Shown: piece by piece, positions 43,484-49,197 of the stretch | Layout of the letters: every line of letters starts with the position of its first letter | Position numbering within the stretch: position 1 is the first letter of the stretch | From: Bacteroidota bacterium | GTDB lineage: Bacteria; Bacteroidota; Bacteroidia; Bacteroidales; VadinHA17 | NCBI GenBank assembly: GCA_011049175.1 | Contig: DSCJ01000086.1 | Location: 1-49,197 of the forward strand | Reading direction: 5' to 3' | Length of the DNA stretch: 49,197 nt | The notes under the pieces: model-generated | Told to the model about the DNA's origin: nothing | Databases searched by the model: none | What the model saw: the letters and a program-made list of their open reading frames with translations, nothing else | Made by a program: the position numbers and the translations under genes

Positions 43484-45274
43484 ATGGAAAATAAGGTGAA
43501 ACTGAAGATTGACGGTGTGGAAGTCCAGGTTGAAAAGGGCAAAACCATTCTGGATGCCGCACGTTCACAAAATATACATATACCTACCCTGTGTCATCAT
43601 GAAGACCTCTGTGTTGCCGGTAACTGCCGGGTGTGTGTGGTGGAGCAGGTGGGAACGCGTAACCTGGTGGCATCGTGTGCCACCCCTGCGGCTGATGGCA
43701 TGGAAATCCGCACCAACAGCCTGAAAGTAAGGAATGCCCGTAAACATATTATCGAACTGTTGCTTTCCGAACACAATGCCGATTGTACCAAATGCTACAA
43801 AAACGGAAACTGTGAACTGCAGGCCCTGGCATCGGAGCTGAAGAATACCGAACACATGTTTCTCGACCTGGTGGAAAGGAAAACCTTTACGGTGGATATG
43901 TACTCTCCTTCCATTATCAAGGATGACAGCCGCTGTATCCGTTGCCAGCGCTGCGTGCGTACCTGCGAGGAACTGCAGCATGTGAGCGCTCTGGGTGTGG
44001 CCCACAAAGGCGACCGGATGAAAATTTCCACCTTCTTCGATCATCCTATGTTCGAAGTGGTGTGTACCAATTGCGGTCAGTGTGTGAACCGCTGTCCAAC
44101 CGGCGCCCTTATCGAGAGGAATTATATTGACGAGGTATGGGATGCCATTTATGATGAAGATAAATTTGTGGTAGTACAGACAGCTCCGGCTACCCGTGTG
44201 GCACTTGGCGAGGCACTCGACCTTCCTCCCGGGGAAATCGTTACCGGAAAGATGGTGGCTGCCCTGCGCCGCATGGGATTCAATGCCGTGCTCGACACTG
44301 ACTGGTCAGCCGACCTGACCATTATGGAAGAAGGAACCGAGCTGCTGACCCGGCTGAAGAAAGCCCTGGTAGACAAGGATCCCAATGTGGCTCTGCCCAT
44401 GACTACTTCCTGCTCGCCCGGCTGGATCAAATTCATAGAACATACCTTCCCCGAAATGTTACCCAACGTATCTACCTGCAAGTCACCGCAGCAGATGTTT
44501 GGGGCTATTGCAAAAACATACTATGCCAATAAGATGGGTGTGGATCCGGCCAAAATGGTGGTGGTTTCCATTATGCCCTGTACGGCCAAAAAATTTGAGG
44601 CCGACCGCCCGGAAATGCGCTCCAGTGGCTTTAAGGATGTGGACCTGGTGCTGACTACCCGCGAGCTGGGAATCATGATCAGGCAGGCCGGACTGGATTT
44701 CAATTCCCTGCCTGATGAAGATTACGACAGTGTGCTGGGTCAGTCATCGGGTGCTGCTGTGATCTTCGGTGCCACCGGTGGGGTGATGGAGGCCGCTCTG
44801 CGTACTGCTTATGAAATCGTAACCGGGCGCGAAGTGCCTTTCGAAGGGCTGAATATTACCCCGGTACGGGGAATGGAAGGTGTCCGGGAGGCTTCAATCG
44901 AGATCAGGGACACACTTCCCGACTGGAAATTTCTTGAAGGAGTGGAATTAAGAACCGTAGTGGCCCACGGGCTGACAAATGCCAAGCAGGTGATGCAGTG
45001 GGTGAAGGAAGGAAAGAAGAGTTACCACTTCATTGAGATCATGGCATGTCCCGGCGGATGCCTGGGAGGCGGAGGCCAGCCCATACCCACGAATGCAGAG
45101 ATCAGGGCCAAAAGAGCCGAAGCTATTTACCGGGAAGATGCGGGTAAGGCTATCCGGAAATCGCACGAAAATCCTGAAATCATTGCCATTTACAAGGAGT
45201 TTCTGGGTGAACCGCTCAGCCATAAATCACACGAACTCTTGCATACGCACTACGTGGAAAGGAACCGTTACTGA
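43484..45274 (+). CDS. [FeFe] hydrogenase catalytic subunit (HydA/HndD)
   Basis: 596 aa. Accessory clusters in order: 2Fe-2S (CHHEDLC..CRVC..C, residues about 35-70), His-Cys3 [4Fe-4S] (HNADCTKCYKNGNC), two ferredoxin [4Fe-4S] (CIRCQRCVRTC, CTNCGQCVNRC). H-cluster motifs: L1 TTSCSPGW (Cys310, Ser311), L2 MPCTAKKFE (Cys366), L3 EIMACPGGCLGG (Cys522, Cys526). The C-terminal small-subunit-like tail ends HELLHTHYVERNRY. It reduces protons to H2 (or the reverse) with electrons from the NuoF-like subunit. HydE, HydF and HydG maturases are not in the window. A terminator follows. Confidence 0.95.
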   Translation: MENKVKLKIDGVEVQVEKGKTILDAARSQNIHIPTLCHHEDLCVAGNCRVCVVEQVGTRNLVASCATPAADGMEIRTNSLKVRNARKHIIELLLSEHNADCTKCYKNGNCELQALASELKNTEHMFLDLVERKTFTVDMYSPSIIKDDSRCIRCQRCVRTCEELQHVSALGVAHKGDRMKISTFFDHPMFEVVCTNCGQCVNRCPTGALIERNYIDEVWDAIYDEDKFVVVQTAPATRVALGEALDLPPGEIVTGKMVAALRRMGFNAVLDTDWSADLTIMEEGTELLTRLKKALVDKDPNVALPMTTSCSPGWIKFIEHTFPEMLPNVSTCKSPQQMFGAIAKTYYANKMGVDPAKMVVVSIMPCTAKKFEADRPEMRSSGFKDVDLVLTTRELGIMIRQAGLDFNSLPDEDYDSVLGQSSGAAVIFGATGGVMEAALRTAYEIVTGREVPFEGLNITPVRGMEGVREASIEIRDTLPDWKFLEGVELRTVVAHGLTNAKQVMQWVKEGKKSYHFIEIMACPGGCLGGGGQPIPTNAEIRAKRAEAIYREDAGKAIRKSHENPEIIAIYKEFLGEPLSHKSHELLHTHYVERNRY

Positions 45275-45295
45275 TCTGAACCACAAAGAAACAGG

Positions 45296-45328
45296 AAAGG
45301 ATGGTCCGAAGCGGACCATCCTTTTTTT
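45296..45328 (+). terminator. Intrinsic terminator of the hydrogenase operon
   Basis: A 13-bp perfect stem, AAAGGATGGTCCG (45296-45308) with CGGACCATCCTTT (45312-45324), three-base loop AAG, followed by more T (to 45328, seven T in a row from 45322). It lies 22 bases after the hydrogenase stop. Confidence 0.92.
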
Positions 45329-45332
45329 GTAT

Positions 45333-45340
45333 TATATTTG
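45333..45340 (+). promoter_or_regulatory. Possible -7 box for rex
   Basis: TATATTTG matches TAnnTTTG and lies directly after the terminator. Transcription would start at about 45346-45347, at the rex ATG itself, implying a leaderless message. No -33 TTG is seen because the terminator stem fills that region. Confidence 0.4.
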
Positions 45341-45346
45341 TATTAG

Positions 45347-45985
45347 ATGAAAACTCCTGTACTTCCTCCCAGAACGATTGAAAGGCTGAGCGAATACCGG
45401 CGGAGCCTGCTGGAATACCTGGCCGGGGGAAAGCCTTATATTTTTTCTCACGAACTGGCCGCCCTGCATCATTATACTCCCGAACAGGTAAGAAGGGATA
45501 TTATGCTGATCGGGTACAGCAGCTTTCAGCGGAAAGGTTATGATGTGAAAAAGCTCATCCGCCGGATCGCGGGTATTCTGGATACCCCCAGGGGTATCAA
45601 TGTGGCCGTGGTGGGCTTCGGGAACCTGGGTCATGCCATTACCAATTATTTCCGGGGAAAACGATCCAAACTGAATATCATTGCTTCGTTCGATAACGAT
45701 CCCGGCAAAGTGGGCAAAGTGACCCTGGGGGTGGTATGCTATCCCGTGGAGCAGCTTCATGAAATCATACGTGAGAAACGGATCAGCATTGCCGTTCTGA
45801 CCGTTCCCCCCGAAGCGGCGCGTGAAATAACGGCCAGGCTGGTACATGCCGGTATCCGGGGAATACTGAACTATACCTCTGTGCCTCTCCAGGTGCCCGA
45901 GAATGTATTCGTCGAATCGTACGATTTTATTACTTTTCTGGAGAAGGTGGCGTATTTTGTAAAACTTTCGGGGGAGATGGAGTAA
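45347..45985 (+). CDS. rex: Redox-sensing transcriptional repressor Rex
   Basis: 212 aa, the Rex length. N-terminal winged helix with LPPRTIERLSEYRRSL, then SHELAALHHYTPEQVRRDI (recognition helix region) and KKLIRRIAGILD; the Rossmann NADH domain begins VAVVGFGNLGHAI with GxGxxG, followed by ASFDNDPGKVG. Ends with the domain-swapped helix FLEKVAYFVKLS. It represses when NAD+ is abundant and releases DNA as NADH rises. The palindrome upstream of the adjacent hydrogenase is its likely target. Converges on the ABC genes, 18 bases apart. Confidence 0.94.
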   Translation: MKTPVLPPRTIERLSEYRRSLLEYLAGGKPYIFSHELAALHHYTPEQVRRDIMLIGYSSFQRKGYDVKKLIRRIAGILDTPRGINVAVVGFGNLGHAITNYFRGKRSKLNIIASFDNDPGKVGKVTLGVVCYPVEQLHEIIREKRISIAVLTVPPEAAREITARLVHAGIRGILNYTSVPLQVPENVFVESYDFITFLEKVAYFVKLSGEME

Positions 45986-46003
45986 CCGGAGTCCCGGGCT
46001 TTT

Positions 46004-46726
46004 TCACCGGTCAGGATGGCGGCCTGCTTCCATTAACCGGGAAATCAATCTGTTTCGTATTTTCGTATTTCCGGTAAAAACGGTTTCTTCCTGTTTTCTC
46101 TGTCCGATACGGTCGACAACCGACACGGGCGGGTGACTGAATACGATCAGGTCATGTCCCAGGGCCAGGGCCTCGTCCACATCGTGCGTAACGGCAATCA
46201 CTGTCCTGGGATGTTCCTTCCATATACGTAGAAAGCTTTCCATCAGGTTCATTTTCAGCGAAAGGTCCAGTCCCCGGAATGCTTCATCCATCAGGATGAT
46301 ATCCGAGGGAAAAGCAAAGGCCCGGGCCATGGCAACCCGCTGTTTCATTCCTCCGCTGAGCTGATAGGGGTATAAATGACCTTTGCCCTGCAGGTTCACC
46401 AGATCCAGGTAATGGTTCAGCCAGGCTTCCTGCTTTTCGGGCGGGATCTGTTCCTTCACGGGAAACAGCAGGTTCCCGGTCACAGTTTTCCAGGGCAGAA
46501 GCCGGGGTTCCTGAAAAATGTACGAAAGCTTCCTGTTGCCGAATCCGATCCTTTCCCCCGATTGGGGGCGAAGGTTCCCGCTCAGGATATTCAGCAGGGT
46601 TGTTTTTCCGCATCCCGAAGGCCCCAGAATACAGGTTATGGTATTTTCTCTGAACTCAAGGCTAAATTCCCTGAATATTTCCTGCCCGGGATAGGACATC
46701 CGTATGTTTCTTACCCCAAGTTTCAT
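46004..46726 (-). CDS. ABC transporter ATP-binding protein (SsuB/TauB-like)
   Basis: 240 aa. Walker A GPSGCGKTT (residues 35-43), Q-loop FQEPRLLPW, signature LSGGMKQRVAMARA, Walker B IILMDEAFRGLD and the H-loop THDVDEA. The start at 46726 (MKLGVRN) overlaps the permease stop by 4 bases (ATGA), the usual coupling; longer starts at 46738 or 46774 would lie within the permease gene. Energizes the importer formed with the next two genes (read right to left); the substrate is unknown but nitrate/sulfonate/taurine-type systems are the closest class. Confidence 0.88.
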   Translation of the reverse strand: MKLGVRNIRMSYPGQEIFREFSLEFRENTITCILGPSGCGKTTLLNILSGNLRPQSGERIGFGNRKLSYIFQEPRLLPWKTVTGNLLFPVKEQIPPEKQEAWLNHYLDLVNLQGKGHLYPYQLSGGMKQRVAMARAFAFPSDIILMDEAFRGLDLSLKMNLMESFLRIWKEHPRTVIAVTHDVDEALALGHDLIVFSHPPVSVVDRIGQRKQEETVFTGNTKIRNRLISRLMEAGRHPDR

Positions 46727-47481
46727 GATGCTTTCCATTGGATCAACCTGCTTTCTGCCTGTGTAATAAGCCATTCAAAAAAATAACTGATCAGTACCGC
46801 AATGACAGTCCATGCAATGAGTTCCGAAACCATCAGGTAGGTCTGGGCCTGCTGCATCTGTGTTCCGATACCCAATCCGGGCTGGCTGAGCACTTCTCCA
46901 ATGATCACGGCCCTCCAGCCGAAGCCTATGGCGGTGGAAATACCGCTGGTAAGGAAAGGGGCAATGCCCGGGATATACAGTTCCCTGATAATCCGTTTGC
47001 GGGGTACCCGGAAGAATTCGGCCATTTCCAGTAAATCGCCGTCGAGCGACCGGATGCCTTCGATCACATTGGTGCATACAATGGGAAACATGGTAAGGAA
47101 TGCGATAAATACCGGCACCTGTTCCACCCGGAACCATATGAGGGCCAGCAAAATGAAAGATATGACCGGTGTGGAACGCAGGGTAACCAGAACGGGCTTG
47201 ATAGCGGCATGCACGGCGGGTACTGTACCGGCCCAGATGCCAAGGCCCACGGCCAGTACCAGGGAGAGAGCAAAGCCGGTGAGTCCCCTGAGAACGGTGT
47301 ATCCTACAGCCGAAATAAATTCTTCCCTGATCAGCAGCGACAGGGTGGTGGCAATGGTTTTTTCCGGCGAGGGAAGGATCAGGTCCGAGCCCATGAGCCA
47401 GGATGCCAGCTTCCATAGAAGGAGCAGCAACAGCACCGAGACAAAGGTGATCAGCTTATTTTTCGTAAATAAACGATTCAT
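46723..47481 (-). CDS. ABC transporter permease (SsuC/TauC-like)
   Basis: 252 aa with about six membrane segments (FVSVLLLLLLWKLASWL, then VLRGLTGFALSLVLAVGLGIW and others). The cytoplasmic EAA-type coupling loop is at ELYIPGIAPFLTSGIS. It would form the inner-membrane channel for the binding protein encoded upstream, as a homodimer. Start 47481 (MNRLFTKNK) is chosen over an ATG at 47520 because it fits family N-termini; it still overlaps the binding protein gene by 26 bases. Confidence 0.87.
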   Translation of the reverse strand: MNRLFTKNKLITFVSVLLLLLLWKLASWLMGSDLILPSPEKTIATTLSLLIREEFISAVGYTVLRGLTGFALSLVLAVGLGIWAGTVPAVHAAIKPVLVTLRSTPVISFILLALIWFRVEQVPVFIAFLTMFPIVCTNVIEGIRSLDGDLLEMAEFFRVPRKRIIRELYIPGIAPFLTSGISTAIGFGWRAVIIGEVLSQPGLGIGTQMQQAQTYLMVSELIAWTVIAVLISYFFEWLITQAESRLIQWKAS

Positions 47482-48418
47482 CAGGCATTTTCTCTCCCAG
47501 TATCCTGGGATCAAATTCATAGAAAATACGGTAATAATCTACAAGGGCATGCTTTACCTCGCCGGCCCTGCGGAACCGGATATTCGACCAGGGAATGGAA
47601 CGGGCAACTGTTTCCGGCCCCTTCATGATCCCTAGGGAATCGGACAGGTAGCCCGCCGCTTCAGGGAAGGCATTGATCCATTCAATCGCCCTGGCGTACT
47701 CTTCCAGAAATTTCTCCAGCCGCTCGGGATAGGCTTCGGCAAAACCGTTGTGCACCAGAATGGCTGTCTGGGGCATGGCCAGGTTGTCCTCCCACATGCC
47801 TTCCCAGGCTGTATTCAGATCCAGTATTCTGTCGAGACCGGGATTTTTTTCCAGGATCATGCTGACATAGGGTTCGCCCATCACTCCATAGGTTGCTTTT
47901 CCTGCCGCCAGGGCCTGTGCCAGGTCGGTATGGGTGGGGTAGGAATAATCCAGGTTCAGATCCCTTTCCGGGTCCACACCGTTCCTGACAGCCAGGTAAC
48001 GGAACAGAATATCCGGGGTCATGCCCCGGGCCATCAGGAAGATCCGTTTTTCTGCGGCTTTTTTCCAGCTCCACTGTTCTCCGGAAGGTCCCAGCATGTA
48101 AAGATTGCCCCATACGGGAACGGCAACGATGCGGTACGGAACGCCCCGGTTATAAAGAAGCGCTCCCGTAGTGGAAGGAAGCACGGCTATGTCTACCTCT
48201 TCCCTGAGCATCAGGGCCCTGACCCGCAGGGGTTCATCAAACAGAAGGTAGTGAACGGTGCTGTCGTTCCGGCTGTTTCTGATCAGGGGGGCCATGCTGA
48301 TGGCCGAGGGACCTTTCAGAGTGGCAATACGTAAGATACCGGTATCTTCGTACTTTTGCATGCAGCCGGAAAGAAGCAGCAGAGAAACCACGCAGCCGGT
48401 GAGCAGTTGTTTTTTCAT
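47456..48418 (-). CDS. ABC transporter substrate-binding lipoprotein (NMT1/SsuA-like)
   Basis: 320 aa. Signal peptide with lipobox LLLSGC, Cys19 (MKKQLLTGCVV start at 48418). The mature part has the NMT1/SsuA-like pattern: RIATLKGPSAISMAPLI, EEVDIAVLPSTTGALLYN, RIVAVPVWGNLYMLG and ALAAGKATYGVMGEPYVSMI. The ligand (sulfonate, nitrate, pyrimidine precursor and others are all known in this superfamily) cannot be called. ATG 48451 would add an unusual N-terminus. First gene of the minus-strand operon. Confidence 0.86.
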   Translation of the reverse strand: MKKQLLTGCVVSLLLLSGCMQKYEDTGILRIATLKGPSAISMAPLIRNSRNDSTVHYLLFDEPLRVRALMLREEVDIAVLPSTTGALLYNRGVPYRIVAVPVWGNLYMLGPSGEQWSWKKAAEKRIFLMARGMTPDILFRYLAVRNGVDPERDLNLDYSYPTHTDLAQALAAGKATYGVMGEPYVSMILEKNPGLDRILDLNTAWEGMWEDNLAMPQTAILVHNGFAEAYPERLEKFLEEYARAIEWINAFPEAAGYLSDSLGIMKGPETVARSIPWSNIRFRRAGEVKHALVDYYRIFYEFDPRILGEKMPDESFIYEK

Positions 48419-48435
48419 AGACCTTCCTGTTCCTG

Positions 48436-48443
48436 CAAAACTA
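48436..48443 (-). promoter_or_regulatory. Possible -7 box for the ABC importer operon
   Basis: On the minus strand this reads TAGTTTTG, an exact TAnnTTTG. The transcript start would be near 48429, about 10 bases before the ATG at 48418. No convincing -33 TTG. Confidence 0.4.
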
Positions 48444-48451
48444 ATAAACAA

Positions 48452-48689
48452 ATCGGGGAATGAAGGGTTTTTTTCACGCCAGGCACTTTATATTTTTCTG
48501 TTCTGTCAGTCAGAGGACGAGGGAAGCTAGGCCGACAACTACGTCCACAAATTCGCAAGTTTTTATTAAAGGATTTAATATAATACAGTTATTCGATCAA
48601 TTACTGAAAGAAAGCCATCTCCTGTTTGGGGGAATTTAAATTCGCTCTTACAACTTACTATTTGACATATTCACACCGCCAGCCCCTCA
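48452..48689. other. AT-rich non-coding spacer before the structured repeats
   Basis: No ORF longer than about 40 codons with family-like sequence. It contains a short inverted repeat, GGACG (48515-48519) with CGTCC (48542-48546), and the 13-mer GAAGGGTTTTTTT at 48462-48474, whose complement AAAAAAACCCTTC recurs (to 12 bases) in both repeat copies at 48754 and 49132. The stretch 48550-48670 is AT-rich and featureless by eye. Confidence 0.5.
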
Positions 48690-48819
48690 GGCCGGTTTCG
48701 TTCGCCGCACTTTGGCGAACGACCTGCTTTTTTCAGGGATGAAGAAAGCAGGCAAAAAACCCTTCGGCTGCTGATGCTTTTATGAAAAAACGACGGCGGG
48801 GGAAAGCCTGCCGCGATCC
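48690..48819 (+). repeat. Structured 130-bp repeat, copy 1
   Basis: Hairpin A: CGTTCGCC (48699-48706) with GGCGAACG (48714-48721), 7-base loop. Hairpin B: CCTGCTTT (48723-48730) with AAAGCAGG (48745-48752). A 67-base tail (48753-48819) follows, beginning CAAAAAACCCTTCG and ending GCCTGCCGCGATCC, that could form hairpin C (CGGCGGG with CCTGCCG). Same architecture as copy 2 with different stem sequences. No ORF with recognizable protein. Confidence 0.85.
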
Positions 48820-48921
48820 AAACTCGCCCCTGACGGTGCTGTGCCTGTCAGAAACTCAGACAGGATCGCTGCACAGGCCATGGCGCATTTACCCCCGCCT
48901 GGTTTTTCTCATAAAACCCTC
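48771..48921. repeat. Long imperfect inverted repeat joining copy 1 tail to an inverted partial copy
   Basis: TTTTATGAAAAAACGAC then GGCGGGGG (48778-48802) is mirrored by CCCCCGCC then TGGTTTTTCTCATAAAA (48892-48916), about 22 of 25 positions pairing. Internal stems include GCGATCC (48813-48819) with GGATCGC (48863-48869), and CCTGTC (48844-48849) with GACAGG (48859-48864). The block can fold into one extended cruciform or RNA. Confidence 0.65.
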
Positions 48922-49067
48922 AGAGGCCGGTCTCTTTGATTAAATACGTGGTACTCCCGGAACCTTGCTCCGCAGAAGATGCCTGTTTTTGGAAGAGAAG
49001 AATCAGCTGGTTTGTCGGGCCGGTTTGTTGTGGATTGTATGAAGAAACTTGATTTTTTCATCCCTCC

Positions 49068-49197
49068 GGCCACGGTTTCGCTCCGTTCCCGAAACGGAGC
49101 GACATGCTTTTTTGAGGGCAAAAAAGCATGCAAAAAACCCTTCGTCTGCTGATGCTTTTATGGAAAAACTACGGCGGGGGAAAGCCTGCCGCGATCC
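49068..49197 (+). repeat. Structured 130-bp repeat, copy 2 (cut by the window end)
   Basis: Hairpin A: CGCTCCGTT (49079-49087) with AACGGAGCG (49093-49101), 5-base loop. Hairpin B: CATGCTTTTTT (49103-49113) with AAAAAAGCATG (49120-49130), loop GAGGGC. The 67-base tail (49131-49197) matches copy 1 at 64 of 67 positions. The window ends at the same base where copy 1 diverges into its inverted extension. Confidence 0.85.

Noticed and set aside
48909-49133. 74-codon minus-strand ORF in the repeat region
   Set aside because: It lies over hairpins A and B of repeat copy 2, so its sequence follows from palindromic DNA; no family resemblance and no promoter.
48690-49197. CRISPR array
   Set aside because: Only two copies of a 130-bp unit separated by 248 bases; no short regular repeats, no unique equal-length spacers and no cas genes.

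Overview
The window looks like a chromosomal segment (about 50% GC by eye) of an anaerobic or fermentative member of the Bacteroidota, most likely class Bacteroidia. The evidence is convergent: several upstream regions carry the Bacteroidota promoter box TAnnTTTG; the gene order rpsU-xerC-hpf-tRNAs-tuf-tRNA(Trp)-secE-nusG-rplKAJL-rpoBC-DUF3467 is typical of the phylum; and PorT, a TamL lipoprotein, an S46 dipeptidyl-peptidase and the DUF2520/KdsC/UbiA/Maf cluster are phylum hallmarks. No species can be named. No rRNA, CRISPR array, transposase, integron or prophage is visible.

Layout. 1-13.6 kb: housekeeping and envelope genes (nitroreductase, SDR dehydrogenase, purL, porT, FAD dehydrogenase, SpoU-type RNA methyltransferase, tamL, pyruvate kinase, sodium symporter, HhH protein). 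13.7-28.9 kb: translation and transcription block with S21, Xer recombinase, hibernation factor, five tRNAs (Thr-TGT, Tyr-GTA, Gly-TCC, Thr-GGT, Trp-CCA), EF-Tu, SecE, NusG, four ribosomal proteins, RpoB, RpoC and a DUF3467 protein, closed by a strong hairpin terminator. 29.1-34.9 kb: an apparent fatty-acid oxidation electron-transfer operon: EtfB, EtfA, a membrane Fe-S protein, a CCG-domain protein (together resembling a split ETF:menaquinone oxidoreductase) and an acyl-CoA dehydrogenase. 35.0-41.6 kb: a tightly packed operon from a small lipoprotein through DUF2520, KdsC-like HAD, UbiA prenyltransferase, Maf and a DPP11-like peptidase to a TrmO-like protein and a His-rich metal permease. 41.8-46.0 kb: an NADH-linked [FeFe] hydrogenase (NuoE-like, NuoF-like, H-cluster subunits) behind a near-perfect Rex operator, with rex itself as the next gene. 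46.0-48.4 kb (minus strand): an SsuABC/NMT1-like ABC importer. 48.45-49.2 kb: no credible gene, but a striking pair of 130-bp structured repeats.

How it fits together. The Etf/acyl-CoA dehydrogenase operon would pass electrons from acyl-CoA to the quinone pool, while the hydrogenase disposes of NADH as H2; Rex senses NADH/NAD+ and probably gates the hydrogenase through the operator at 41752-41769. The NuoF-like subunit is minimal, lacking both the N-terminal thioredoxin-like domain and the C-terminal ferredoxin domain of electron-bifurcating HydB. This points to a ferredoxin-independent, NADH-dependent enzyme that would need low H2 pressure, consistent with a fermentative or syntrophic lifestyle (inference).

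The best candidate for something undescribed is the repeat family at the right end: two 130-bp copies (48690-48819 and 49068-49197) whose hairpin stems differ in sequence yet stay complementary while the 67-bp tail is almost unchanged, plus an inverted partial copy that pairs with the first. The window stops inside the second copy.
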